Below are positions 8,659 to 16,739 of a DNA stretch of 57,578 bases, piece after piece. The DNA comes from Microbacterium sp. cf046. Its GTDB lineage: Bacteria; Actinomycetota; Actinomycetes; Actinomycetales; Microbacteriaceae. How positions within the stretch are numbered: position 1 is the stretch's first letter; the number at the start of each line of letters is the position of its first letter. The notes under the pieces were generated by a model, which saw only the letters and a list, made by a program, of their open reading frames with translations, ran no database searches and was not told where the DNA came from. The stretch is from assembly GCF_900114345.1 (NCBI RefSeq), contig NZ_FOZJ01000001.1, positions 1,306,796 through 1,364,373 of the forward strand. Reading direction: 5' to 3'. The position numbers and the translations under genes were made by a program.

Positions 8659-8886
8659 GGCGGACAGTTACCCGAAAACCGTCCGCGTGGCCGAACCTGA
8701 GCTCTCCACGAATGGTGAGCAGGTCAGCCGAACGCAAAGATGCGTTCCAGCTCCTCAAGTATGTGTCGGGGTCAACCCCCGCGTCTGTAGGTATTTCGGG
8801 GGACACGCATGCACGCGCATGCGATGGTGCGAAACCCCGTGTCTCGGAGCGCCGCGAGGAGCTTCCCGACCATCGGACTCGGTAGG

Positions 8887-9126
8887 TCAGCCCCCGAATC
8901 GACCCCACCCGAGGTCGCGCCGAAGGGGCTCGCGGAGCGAGCGCTGGGACAGCGCCCAGCCGGTGCGCTCCGAGGCGTCGTCGGCGGTCGCGCCGGCGGA
9001 CTCCTCGGCATACGCCTCGGTGACGACGGCGATCAGCGCGGCCAGCTCGTCGCTCGTGGGAGAGCCTCCGAGCACGTCCACGCGCATCGCGCCCGCGGCA
9101 TCCGCCGAGTCGGCCGGGCCCGTCAT
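8887..9126 (-). CDS. accE: Acyl-CoA carboxylase epsilon subunit
   Basis: A 79-residue protein overlapping the stop of accD as ATGA, so translation is coupled. The sequence shows the pattern of actinobacterial AccE/PccE subunits: a beta-strand start ([22 protein letters not shown]), an acidic and alanine-rich middle, and a C-terminal segment ending in W and basic residues. Epsilon subunits bind and stabilise the alpha-beta carboxylase complex and raise its activity. Identification rests on position and pattern because the family is short and variable. Confidence 0.8.
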   Translation of the reverse strand: MTGPADSADAAGAMRVDVLGGSPTSDELAALIAVVTEAYAEESAGATADDASERTGWALSQRSLREPLRRDLGWGRFGG

Positions 9127-10712
9127 AGCGGGATGTTCCCGTGCTTCTTCGGCGGCAGGCTGGCACGCTTGCCGCGCAGTGCGCGCAGCGCCTTCGCGAT
9201 CGCGACGCGGGTCTGCGCAGGCTCGATGATCCCGTCGAGCTCGCCGCGCTCGGCGGCCAGGAAGGGGGATGCCACGTCGTAGGTGTACTCGTTGGCCAGG
9301 CGCGTGCGCACGGCTGCGACGTCCTCGCCGGCCTCTTCGGCCTTCTTGATCTCGCCGCGGTACAGGATGTTCACCGCACCCTGCCCGCCCATGACCGCGA
9401 TCTCGGCCGTCGGCCAAGCCAGGTTCACGTCGGCGCCGAGCTGCTTGGAGCCCATCACGATGTACGCGCCGCCGTACGCCTTGCGCAGGATGACCGTGAC
9501 GAGCGGCACGGTGGCCTCGGCGTACGCGTAGAGCAGTTTCGCGCCGCGGCGGATGACGCCCTCCCATTCCTGATCGGTGCCCGGCAGGTAGCCCGGGACG
9601 TCGACGAGGGTGAGGATCGGCACTGAGAACGCGTCGCAGAAGCGCACGAAGCGGCTGGCCTTCTCACCGGCCTGGATGTTCAGCGTTCCGGCCATCTGCG
9701 ACGGCTGATTCGCGATGATGCCGACCGTACGACCCTCGACGCGTCCGAAGCCGATCACGATGTTCGGCGCGAAGAGGGGCTGGACTTCGAGGAAGTCGCC
9801 GGAGTCGACGATGTGCGAGATGACCTGGTGGATGTCGTAGGGCTGGTTCGGTGAGTCGGGGACGATCGTGTTGAGGAAGCGATCGGCATCCGTCGTCTCG
9901 AACTCGAACCCGCTCTCGTAGATCGGCAGCTCCGACATGTTGTTGTCCGGCAGGAACCCGAGCAGGGTGCGCGCGTAGTCGATCGCGTCGTCCTCGTCCT
10001 CGGCGAGGTAGTGGGCGACGCCCGAGCGCGTGTTGTGCGTGTACGCCCCGCCGAGCTCCTCCATCCCCACGTCCTCGCCGGTCACGGTCTTGATGACATC
10101 GGGGCCGGTCACGAACATCTGGCTGGTCTTGTCGACCATGATCACGAAGTCGGTGAGCGCGGGGGAGTACACCGCCCCGCCGGCCGCCGGGCCCATGATG
10201 AGCGAGATCTGCGGGATGACGCCGGAGGCCCGGGTGTTCAGGCGGAAGATCTCGCCGTACTTGCCGAGGGCCACCACGCCCTCCTGGATGCGGGCGCCAC
10301 CGGAGTCCAGGATGCCGATGACCGGCATCCCGCCGCGGAGCGCGAACTCCATGATCTTGATGATCTTCTCGCCGGCGACCTCGCCGAGCGATCCGCCGAA
10401 GGTCGAGAAGTCCTGCGCGTAGACGGCGACGGTGCGGCCGTGGATCGTGCCGACGCCCGTGACGACGGAGTCGCCGTACGGGCGGGACTTCTCCATGCCG
10501 AACGCGGTGGTGCGGTGGCGCACGTACTCGTCGAACTCGACGAAGCTCCCCGGGTCCACGAGCATCTCGATGCGCTGCCGCGCGGTGAGCTTGCCCTTCG
10601 CATGCTGCTTCGTCTGCGCGGCCTGCTCGGCGTCGACGACGGCCTCCTGGAACCGCGAGCGGAGGTCGGCGATCTTGCCGGCGGTGGTCGAGAGGTCGGG
10701 CTGATCGGTCAC
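9123..10712 (-). CDS. accD: Acyl-CoA (propionyl-CoA) carboxylase beta subunit
   Basis: A 529-residue carboxyltransferase of the AccD5/PccB family, which moves the carboxyl group from biotin to acetyl- or propionyl-CoA. Two crotonase-like halves are visible: the first has [17 protein letters not shown] and [13 protein letters not shown], with oxyanion glycines in [14 protein letters not shown]; the second has [21 protein letters not shown] and [12 protein letters not shown]. Length is typical. The start is the GTG of [17 protein letters not shown]; a TAGGGT box 7 nt upstream fits leaderless transcription. accE overlaps its 3' end, and the biotin ligase gene that activates the complex is divergent on the other side. 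Confidence 0.95.
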   Translation of the reverse strand: MTDQPDLSTTAGKIADLRSRFQEAVVDAEQAAQTKQHAKGKLTARQRIEMLVDPGSFVEFDEYVRHRTTAFGMEKSRPYGDSVVTGVGTIHGRTVAVYAQDFSTFGGSLGEVAGEKIIKIMEFALRGGMPVIGILDSGGARIQEGVVALGKYGEIFRLNTRASGVIPQISLIMGPAAGGAVYSPALTDFVIMVDKTSQMFVTGPDVIKTVTGEDVGMEELGGAYTHNTRSGVAHYLAEDEDDAIDYARTLLGFLPDNNMSELPIYESGFEFETTDADRFLNTIVPDSPNQPYDIHQVISHIVDSGDFLEVQPLFAPNIVIGFGRVEGRTVGIIANQPSQMAGTLNIQAGEKASRFVRFCDAFSVPILTLVDVPGYLPGTDQEWEGVIRRGAKLLYAYAEATVPLVTVILRKAYGGAYIVMGSKQLGADVNLAWPTAEIAVMGGQGAVNILYRGEIKKAEEAGEDVAAVRTRLANEYTYDVASPFLAAERGELDGIIEPAQTRVAIAKALRALRGKRASLPPKKHGNIPL

Positions 10713-10719
10713 GGGTTCC

Positions 10720-10725
10720 ACCCTA
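10720..10725 (-). promoter_or_regulatory. Leaderless -10 box for accD-accE
   Basis: TAGGGT on the minus strand, 7 nt before the GTG start of accD. Confidence 0.45.
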
Positions 10726-10808
10726 TCGGCGGGGTTCCCGGTGAGCTTGGAGAGATCGCACAAGTGCGCGCACGATCCGCTGTCTGTCTGTGCAATCGCC
10801 GCCGGGCG

Positions 10809-10814
10809 TATCGT
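10809..10814 (+). promoter_or_regulatory. Leaderless -10 box for birA
   Basis: TATCGT ends 6 nt before the birA ATG. The 108-nt spacer shared with accD also holds a small GCACAAGTGC palindrome near 10758 that might be an operator, though nothing identifies a regulator. Confidence 0.4.
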
Positions 10815-10820
10815 GAGCGC

Positions 10821-11615
10821 ATGTCGATACCGCTCCAGGGATACCCGCTGGCCGCCGCCGTCTCTCCGCGCCTGCAGGTCGCCGAGTCGACCGGGTCGAC
10901 GAACGCGGATCTCCTGAAGGCGGCGGCCGCCTCGCCGGAGCAGTGGCCGCACCTGTCGGTGGTCCTGACGACCGACCAGCGCGCCGGACGAGGGCGCCTC
11001 GATCGCACCTGGACGGCGCCTCCCGGCACGGGCCTGGCCGTCTCGGTGCTCGTACGCGTCGAGGGCATTCCGACGCGGTCGAGGGGATGGATCCCCCTGA
11101 TCGCGGGCGCCGCCATGACACGCGCCGTGATCGAACAGCTGCGTGGGACGGGTCACAGCGCGTCGCTCAAGTGGCCGAACGACGTCCTCCTCGACGGAGG
11201 CAAGCTGTGCGGGATCCTCGCCGAGGTCGTGCCGGGACATCCCGAGGCGGTCGTCATCGGCGCCGGCGTCAACACCCTCATGACCCGCGCGGATCTGCCG
11301 GTGGACACGGCGACCTCGTTCGCCGCGGCCGGGCTCGACGTCGACGAGGACCGGCTGCTGGCCGACTATCTGGTCGCCCTCGACGCCCAGCTCGCCGCGC
11401 TCGCGCTCGCGCGCGGGGATGCCGCCGCGGCGGGGATCCTGGGGGAGATCGAGGCCCTCTGCTCGACCGTCGGCTCGGATGTCGTCGTCTCGCTCCCCGA
11501 CGGCGCTCGGCTGCACGGCCGGGCGCAGCGGATCGACCCGGAGGGCCGTCTGGTCGTCGTCGCGGGCGACACCGAGACCTCCGTCTCCGCCGGAGACGTC
11601 GTCCACGTGCGCTGA
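10821..11615 (+). CDS. birA: Biotin-[acetyl-CoA-carboxylase] ligase
   Basis: A 264-residue biotin protein ligase that makes biotinyl-AMP and transfers biotin to the lysine of the carboxylase BCCP domain (Lys554 of the subunit encoded at 1639-3405). Motifs are [11 protein letters not shown], the nucleotide-binding loop [11 protein letters not shown], and the [16 protein letters not shown] active-site segment; the C-terminal SH3-like domain follows from about residue 220. There is no N-terminal helix-turn-helix, so it is a monofunctional ligase and not a repressor. It is divergent from accD. Confidence 0.93.
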   Translation: MSIPLQGYPLAAAVSPRLQVAESTGSTNADLLKAAAASPEQWPHLSVVLTTDQRAGRGRLDRTWTAPPGTGLAVSVLVRVEGIPTRSRGWIPLIAGAAMTRAVIEQLRGTGHSASLKWPNDVLLDGGKLCGILAEVVPGHPEAVVIGAGVNTLMTRADLPVDTATSFAAAGLDVDEDRLLADYLVALDAQLAALALARGDAAAAGILGEIEALCSTVGSDVVVSLPDGARLHGRAQRIDPEGRLVVVAGDTETSVSAGDVVHVR

Positions 11616-11653
11616 GGGTGGGCGTGGCAGCCCCCGCTGTCGGCCGTGAGGCC

Positions 11654-11659
11654 CACAAT
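11654..11659 (+). promoter_or_regulatory. Possible leaderless -10 box
   Basis: CACAAT ends 6 nt before the ATG of the PH-domain protein; it lacks the leading TA seen in the better boxes. Confidence 0.3.
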
Positions 11660-11665
11660 GGGAGC

Positions 11666-12229
11666 ATGACCCAGCCGACCACGTATGGCGGCAGGCCGCC
11701 GATGGTGGTTCCCGGCGCGCCGACGCCGGAGCTGCGTGTCGCACGCTTCCGCAGGCACGCCCGCAGGCTGGTCTGGTCCGCCCTCGTCCTGATCCTCGTC
11801 GCCGGGGCGTTCGGCTACTTCTTCGGCAACCTGCCGGCTCCGCTCGAGAACTGGATGCTGCTGACCGCCGCCGCGACGGTCGTGCTGTTCCTGGTGCTGC
11901 TGCCGTTCCTGTCCTGGTGGGCGCATGTGTACACGGTCACGACGCGACGCGTGCTCGAGCGGTCGGGGATCTTCGGGGTCCGCCGGCGCGAGCTCAGCCA
12001 CGTCCGCGGCTACACGATCCAGGAGCGCCGCGGCATCCTGCAGCGCATGTGGGGGGCCGGCACCCTGGTCCTGTCCAACGGAGTCGACCAGCCGATGCGG
12101 CTGGTCGACGTCCCGAGCGTGGGGCTCGTCCACGAGGCCCTCGTCGACCAGGTCGAGGTCAATCAGATCCTGGCGCACCGCGACGCCCAGGCCCTCCCGC
12201 CCGCGCCACCGCCCCCGCCCGCGCGCTGA
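11666..12229 (+). CDS. PH (bPH2) domain membrane protein
   Basis: A 187-residue protein with two transmembrane helices (about residues 35-54 and 62-84) followed by a bacterial PH-like domain: [41 protein letters not shown]...GTLVLSNG, split here only for description. The proline-rich tail is disordered. Homologues occur beside birA in other actinobacteria (the Rv3278c position). Function is unknown; bPH2 proteins are thought to act at the membrane surface. ATG at 11666 is chosen because the frame begins there without conserved sequence upstream. Confidence 0.85.
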   Translation: MTQPTTYGGRPPMVVPGAPTPELRVARFRRHARRLVWSALVLILVAGAFGYFFGNLPAPLENWMLLTAAATVVLFLVLLPFLSWWAHVYTVTTRRVLERSGIFGVRRRELSHVRGYTIQERRGILQRMWGAGTLVLSNGVDQPMRLVDVPSVGLVHEALVDQVEVNQILAHRDAQALPPAPPPPPAR

Positions 12230-12297
12230 CCCAGACGTCTCATGCCCGAGGGCGCGTGCGCGATGATGGGAGCGCAACAGGCGACGGAGGGATGTTC

Positions 12298-13434
12298 ATG
12301 GCGCTGCGAGTCGGAGTGGTCGGGGGCGGTCAGCTGGCGCGCATGATGATCGCGCCCGCGGTCGAGCTGGGCATCGACCTGCGCGTGCTCGCCGAGAGCG
12401 ACGGCATGTCGGCCGCGCTGGCTGCGACCGCCGTCGGCGACTACCGCGACGCGCAGACCGTCCTCTCGTTCGCGCGCGACGTCGACGTCGTCACGTTCGA
12501 CCACGAGCACGTGCCGCAGGATGTGCTCTCGGCGCTCGTCGATGCGGGTGTCGCCGTGCGACCTGGTCCCGAACCGCTGCGCCACGCACAGGACAAGCTC
12601 GTGATGCGGGGCCGGCTGCAGGAGCTGGGGATGCCGCAGCCGGAGTGGGCTGCCGTCGCCGGCACCGCCGACCTCCAGAGCTTCCTCGACGCGCACGGCG
12701 GACGCGCGGTCGTCAAGACGCCGCGTGGCGGCTACGACGGCAAGGGCGTGCGGGTGGTCTCGTCGGCGACCGAGGCCGACGACTGGTTCGCCGCGCTCGC
12801 CGAGGACGCCCGCGGCGGTGCCCTGCTCGTTGAGGAGCTGGTCGACTTCACACGCGAGCTCGCGCAGCAGGTCGCGCGACGCCCGTCGGGAGAGCTGCGC
12901 GTCTACCCCGTCGTGGAGACCGTGCAGCGCGGCGGCGTCTGCGCCGAGGTGATCGCCCCCGCGCCGCGCGCCCGCGGCCGGCTCGCCGACGTCGCGGCCC
13001 GCATCGGGATCGGGATCGCCGAAGGCCTCGATGTGACCGGGATGCTGGCCGTCGAGCTCTTCGAGACGACTGACGAGCGACTCCTCGTGAACGAGCTCGC
13101 GATGCGCCCGCACAACAGCGGCCATTGGACCCAGGACGGAGCGGTCACGAGCCAGTTCGAACAGCACCTCCGTGCGGTGCTGGACCTGCCGCTGGGCGAG
13201 ACCGAGCCTCGCGCCGAATGGTCGGTCATGGTGAACATCCTCGGCGGCCCGGCGGAGGGCACGATCGACGAGCGGTTCGAGGCGGCGATGGCGCAGCATC
13301 CGTCGGCGAAAGTGCACACGTACGGCAAGGCTCCCCGTCCGGGTCGGAAGGTCGGGCACGTCACCGTGGTGGGCGAGGATCTCGACGAGGTCGCCTACGA
13401 GGCCAGGGCCGCCGCATCCGTCTTCCTCGACTGA
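12298..13434 (+). CDS. purK: N5-carboxyaminoimidazole ribonucleotide synthase
   Basis: A 378-residue ATP-grasp enzyme that uses ATP and bicarbonate to convert AIR to N5-CAIR in purine synthesis. The N-terminal RVGVVGGGQLARMM is the PurK signature; VVKTPRGGYDGKGVRVV is the ATP-grasp loop, and VNELAMRPHNSGHWTQDG is a conserved substrate and metal region. GGAGG at 12286-12290 has a 7-nt spacer to the ATG at 12298; an ATG two codons upstream is too close. purE follows about 100 nt downstream with its own promoter box. Confidence 0.96.
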   Translation: MALRVGVVGGGQLARMMIAPAVELGIDLRVLAESDGMSAALAATAVGDYRDAQTVLSFARDVDVVTFDHEHVPQDVLSALVDAGVAVRPGPEPLRHAQDKLVMRGRLQELGMPQPEWAAVAGTADLQSFLDAHGGRAVVKTPRGGYDGKGVRVVSSATEADDWFAALAEDARGGALLVEELVDFTRELAQQVARRPSGELRVYPVVETVQRGGVCAEVIAPAPRARGRLADVAARIGIGIAEGLDVTGMLAVELFETTDERLLVNELAMRPHNSGHWTQDGAVTSQFEQHLRAVLDLPLGETEPRAEWSVMVNILGGPAEGTIDERFEAAMAQHPSAKVHTYGKAPRPGRKVGHVTVVGEDLDEVAYEARAAASVFLD

Positions 13435-13519
13435 GCACCCCGCAGCAAGGGCCGCATCGGCGTCCGAGGCATTCGAGGTCCGGGCCGCGCCGTTGCGGGT
13501 TTCTTCCAGCCTCGCCCCC

Positions 13520-13525
13520 TAGCCT
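13520..13525 (+). promoter_or_regulatory. Leaderless -10 box for purE
   Basis: TAGCCT ends 6 nt before the purE GTG; there is no ribosome binding site in between. Confidence 0.5.
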
Positions 13526-13531
13526 GGTCGG

Positions 13532-14047
13532 GTGACCCGGCCGCTGCATTCCTCGGACGCGCCCCTGGTCGGCGTCGTCATGGGCTCCGACTCGGATTGG
13601 CGCGTGATGAGCGACGCGTCGCAGATCCTCACCGATTTCGACGTGCCCCACGAGGTCGAGGTCGTCTCCGCGCACCGCACGCCCGACAAGCTTGTCCGCT
13701 ACGGCCGCGAGGCCCGGTCGCGCGGGCTGCGTGCGATCATCGCCGGTGCAGGCGGCGCCGCGCACCTGCCCGGGATGCTGGCATCGGTCACCTCGCTGCC
13801 GGTCATCGGCGTGCCTGTTCCGCTCGCGACGCTCGACGGCCTCGACTCCCTCCTGAGCATCGTGCAGATGCCGGCGGGCATCCCGGTCGCCACAGTCTCG
13901 ATCGGCGGAGCGAAGAACGCGGGACTCCTCGCGATCCGCATCCTCGGGGCCACCGACGCCGCGATCGCGGATCGCGTCGAGGCCTACGCCGGCGAGCTGG
14001 AGTCGCAGGTGGAGGACAAGAACCGGCGGCTCAAGGAGTCCCTGTGA
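13532..14047 (+). CDS. purE: N5-carboxyaminoimidazole ribonucleotide mutase
   Basis: A 171-residue class I PurE that converts N5-CAIR to CAIR. The [12 protein letters not shown] loop (phosphate binding), the [11 protein letters not shown] segment with the conserved histidine, and [15 protein letters not shown] are all present. Its GTG start follows a TAGCCT box. The stop codon overlaps the start of an LCP-family gene (GTGA), so a purine gene and a cell-wall gene are translationally coupled, an arrangement also found around lcp1 in related actinobacteria. Confidence 0.96.
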   Translation: MTRPLHSSDAPLVGVVMGSDSDWRVMSDASQILTDFDVPHEVEVVSAHRTPDKLVRYGREARSRGLRAIIAGAGGAAHLPGMLASVTSLPVIGVPVPLATLDGLDSLLSIVQMPAGIPVATVSIGGAKNAGLLAIRILGATDAAIADRVEAYAGELESQVEDKNRRLKESL

Positions 14048-15489
14048 GCGTCGCCAGCCCGCCGCGCCCCACTCAGGCGCGCCTTCCCTCGCGCAAGGTG
14101 GTCGAGGATCGACCGCTCCGGTACCCGGACGCGTCCTCGCGCGAGGTGATGACCCGCCGCGGATGGTGGCTGGTGCTGCTGAACTTCCTGCTGCCGGGTT
14201 CCGCCCAGGCGGTCGCCGGCAACCGACGGCTCGGCAAGATCGGCCTCGGCGCGACCCTGACCATGTGGGTGCTCCTGATCCTCGGCGTGCTGAGCGCGAT
14301 GCTGTGGCAGCAGGTGTTCCTGACGATCGTCACCAACTGGTTCGCCCTGCTGCTGATCCAGGGGATCCTGCTGGCCTACGCGATCCTGTGGTTGGTCCTC
14401 ACGGTCGACACGCTTCGGCTGGTGCGGCTGGTCAAGACCGGCACCGGCGCGCGGTTCGGCATCCTGGGCCTCGCGATCGCCCTGCTGGTCGCCTCCAGCG
14501 GGGGAGCCGTGTACGCATCCCAGGTGGCCGCGACCACGCGCGACACGCTGGGCGCCATCTTCGGCGCGAGCGGACCCTCGGTGCCGCCGAGCGACGGGTA
14601 TTACAACATCCTGCTGCTCGGTGCGGACAGCGGCGAGGGCCGCGACTCCATGCGCTTCGACAGCATCTCCGTCGTGTCGGTGAACGCCGAGACGGGCGCC
14701 ACCACGATCACCGGCATCCCTCGCGACATGCCGAACGTGCCGTTCTCGGCCGGTCCGATGCAGGATCGCTATCCGAACGGCCACGAAGGGCACGCGGACG
14801 CAACCTGCGGGTGGGGGAGCGGGATCAACCAGCTGCGCACCGAGGTCGAGGTGTGCCAGGACGGCAACACGCTCTACCCAGACGCGGTCGCGAACGGCTC
14901 GGAGCCGGGCATCGAGGCGACCAAGGATGCCGCTGAGGGCATCCTCGGCATCGAGATCCCGTACTACGTGTTCGTCGACATGCACGGCTTCGCCTCGCTC
15001 GTCGACGCGCTCGGCGGCGTGGACATCACCGTCGAGGAGCGCCTCCCCGAGGGTGGCGGTCCGGCCTACACCGGCCAGCCCCCCGAGGAGTGGGCCACCG
15101 GCTGGATCGAACCGGGCGCCCAGCACATGGACGGCGACACCGCGCAGTGGTATGCGAGATCGCGCTACACCACTTCCGATTTCGACCGCATGAAGCGTCA
15201 GCGCCAGCTCCAGGAGGCGATCCTCGCGCAGTTCACGCCGCAGGCCGTGCTCACTCGCTTCCAGGACGTCGCGGCCGCGGGTCAGGACCTGATCCAGACC
15301 GACCTGCCGCAGTCACTGCTGCCGTTCCTGGCAGAGCTCGCGCTGAAGGCGAAGGAGGAGCCGGTCACCACGATCGAGCTCACGCCCGAGGGCGGCATCG
15401 ACGAGTACGAGCCCGACTTCGCGTACATCCAGCAGCTCGTCCAGCAGGCGCTGCACCCGCCGACGCCGACGCCGACCCCTGAGGGCTGA
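14044..15489 (+). CDS. LytR-CpsA-Psr (LCP) family glycan-peptidoglycan ligase
   Basis: A 481-residue LCP protein. LCP enzymes move teichoic acid, arabinogalactan or capsule chains from a polyprenyl-phosphate carrier to peptidoglycan at the outer face of the membrane. A 40-residue cytoplasmic start and four transmembrane helices (about 41-155) are unusual; many LCP proteins have only one. The catalytic domain begins near residue 185 with [10 protein letters not shown], then the acidic/arginine pocket RDSMRFDS and [11 protein letters not shown]. It ends in a PT-repeat tail. Coupled to purE by GTGA and followed after 5 nt by a glycosyltransferase, it opens the glycan locus. Confidence 0.92.
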   Translation: MSVASPPRPTQARLPSRKVVEDRPLRYPDASSREVMTRRGWWLVLLNFLLPGSAQAVAGNRRLGKIGLGATLTMWVLLILGVLSAMLWQQVFLTIVTNWFALLLIQGILLAYAILWLVLTVDTLRLVRLVKTGTGARFGILGLAIALLVASSGGAVYASQVAATTRDTLGAIFGASGPSVPPSDGYYNILLLGADSGEGRDSMRFDSISVVSVNAETGATTITGIPRDMPNVPFSAGPMQDRYPNGHEGHADATCGWGSGINQLRTEVEVCQDGNTLYPDAVANGSEPGIEATKDAAEGILGIEIPYYVFVDMHGFASLVDALGGVDITVEERLPEGGGPAYTGQPPEEWATGWIEPGAQHMDGDTAQWYARSRYTTSDFDRMKRQRQLQEAILAQFTPQAVLTRFQDVAAAGQDLIQTDLPQSLLPFLAELALKAKEEPVTTIELTPEGGIDEYEPDFAYIQQLVQQALHPPTPTPTPEG

Positions 15490-15494
15490 GCGGC

Positions 15495-16604
15495 ATGACC
15501 GCAACGCTTCGGGTGATGCTCGACCAGCTCGTCGCGCCGACCGAGCCCGATCTCGAGACCGCAGCGCGGGAGCTCACGCGCGGACTCATCGCCGGAACAC
15601 CGGCGGGCTGCGAGGTCGAGGGGATCGCGCCGGCCGGACCGGCGGATCGCTCCCCGGAGATACCCGGACTCGCGGGCGTCCGACGCACGGCGCTCGCGCG
15701 TCGCGAACTGTCCGCCGCGCTGCAGCTGGGGGTGGCGACCGGCATCGGCGGCGGAATGATCCATTCGCCGACGCTCCTGGCGCCGCTGGTCCGACACGAC
15801 CGGGTGCACGACAACGACCAGACGGTGGTCACCATCTGGGACCTCGGGCCGTGGGAAGCGCCGCGCGAATGGCCGAAGTCGGTTGTCGGCTGGAACCGCG
15901 CCATGCTCAAGCGCGCCGTCAAGCACGCCGACGCGGTCGTCGTCCCGACCCACTCCATGGCCGTGCAGCTGGCCGGCCACGCGGGTCTCGGCGAGCGCAT
16001 CAGGGTGATCGCCGGCGCTGCCCCGCAGGGCTTCGCCGTCCCCACGGACGAGGTCGGCAGGCGGCGCGCGCTGGATCTGCCCGAAGGGTTCGTGCTGCTG
16101 GCAGGGCGCGCCGCGCCCACCGATGCGCTCGCGCTCGGATTCGCCGCAGTCGCGCGGGCGGGCATCGACCTCCCGGTGGTCGTGATCGGCGCGGGCGAGG
16201 GCGAGGAGCCGGTGATCGCGGATGCGGCTGGTGCGGCGGGCATCCCCGAGCGGAGCGTGCATGTGCGGGGCGCGCTGGAGGCCCAGGACCGCGCGGCCGT
16301 CTTCGGAGCCGCCGTCGCGTTCGTCGCTCCTGCGCGGCGCTCCGCGCTCCCGTGGCGCGTGCTCGAAGCCCTCGCGCTCGGCGTGCCCGTCGTGGCGGCA
16401 TCCTCCCCGGTGCACGACGAGGTGATCGTCGACGGCGGGATCCTCGCCGAGGCGGAAGCCGACGCGCTCGCGGACGCGCTGGAGCGCGCGCTGGCCTCGA
16501 CCGCGTCGGTGGACCGGCTCGGGGTTCTGGCCGCCGACCGGGGTCGCGCGTTCTCGTGGCGGGAGTCCGCCGACCGGGTGTGGCAGCTGCACGCTGAGCT
16601 CTGA
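15495..16604 (+). CDS. GT4-type glycosyltransferase
   Basis: A 369-residue GT-B glycosyltransferase. The N-terminal acceptor domain includes VVTIWDLGPWEAPREWPKSV and an HADAVVVPTHSMA segment typical of group 1 enzymes. The C-terminal donor domain contains VVVIGAGEGEEP, VRGALEAQDRAAVFGAA and the E(x7)E-like region WRVLEALALGVPVVAASS. It lies 5 nt after the LCP gene in the same operon and ends at a perfect 8-bp hairpin. Donor and acceptor are not readable. Confidence 0.88.
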   Translation: MTATLRVMLDQLVAPTEPDLETAARELTRGLIAGTPAGCEVEGIAPAGPADRSPEIPGLAGVRRTALARRELSAALQLGVATGIGGGMIHSPTLLAPLVRHDRVHDNDQTVVTIWDLGPWEAPREWPKSVVGWNRAMLKRAVKHADAVVVPTHSMAVQLAGHAGLGERIRVIAGAAPQGFAVPTDEVGRRRALDLPEGFVLLAGRAAPTDALALGFAAVARAGIDLPVVVIGAGEGEEPVIADAAGAAGIPERSVHVRGALEAQDRAAVFGAAVAFVAPARRSALPWRVLEALALGVPVVAASSPVHDEVIVDGGILAEAEADALADALERALASTASVDRLGVLAADRGRAFSWRESADRVWQLHAEL

Positions 16605-16613
16605 GGGGCCACT

Positions 16614-16639
16614 GCGCGTCGGCCTGAAAAGCGACGCGC
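16614..16639. terminator. Hairpin ending the purE-LCP-glycosyltransferase operon
   Basis: A perfect GCGCGTCG/CGACGCGC stem with a 10-nt loop containing AAAA starts 10 nt after the stop codon. Confidence 0.6.
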
Positions 16640-16697
16640 CGATTCGGAAAAGTCCTGGCTACGAGGATTCATCTGTCACATCCGTCACACTGTTCAC

Positions 16698-16739
16698 ATG
16701 ACGAGGGACATGGTCGGGGACTCGGCGTGCGTCCGGTGA
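16698..16739 (+). CDS. Possible 13-codon leaderless micro-ORF
   Basis: ATG at 16698 opens MTRDMVGDSACVR and ends in a TGA that overlaps an in-frame GTG (16736) of the downstream secreted protein as GTGA. A weak box (CACACT, 16686-16691) lies 6 nt upstream. It may couple translation, or be chance. Confidence 0.25.
   Translation: MTRDMVGDSACVR

Larger units (their letters stand above)
8561..8886. other. 326-nt gene-free stretch between convergent operons
   Basis: The left part holds two large hairpins (separate entries). From about 8660 to 8886 the sequence is less GC-rich and holds only short unconvincing open frames, for example a 33-codon minus-strand frame at 8772-8873 without a ribosome binding site. 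I see no RNA gene or repeat here. It may be the decayed end of a gene or an untranslated tail of the accD-accE operon. Confidence 0.5.

Noticed and set aside
8772..8873. 33-codon minus-strand frame (MVGKLLAALRDTG...) after accE
   Set aside because: No ribosome binding site, no promoter box and no family; it may be a remnant but cannot be supported.
9123..11744. Minus-strand extension of accD to 873 codons
   Set aside because: The extension runs antisense through birA; the accD family begins at the GTG at 10712.
13435..13519. Riboswitch or operator between purK and purE
   Set aside because: No stable conserved fold or purine aptamer core is visible; only GC-rich spacer and the purE promoter box.
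15455..15486. Short tandem repeat (ccgacg units)
   Set aside because: It encodes the Pro-Thr tail of the LCP protein; a low-complexity coding repeat rather than a regulatory or CRISPR element.
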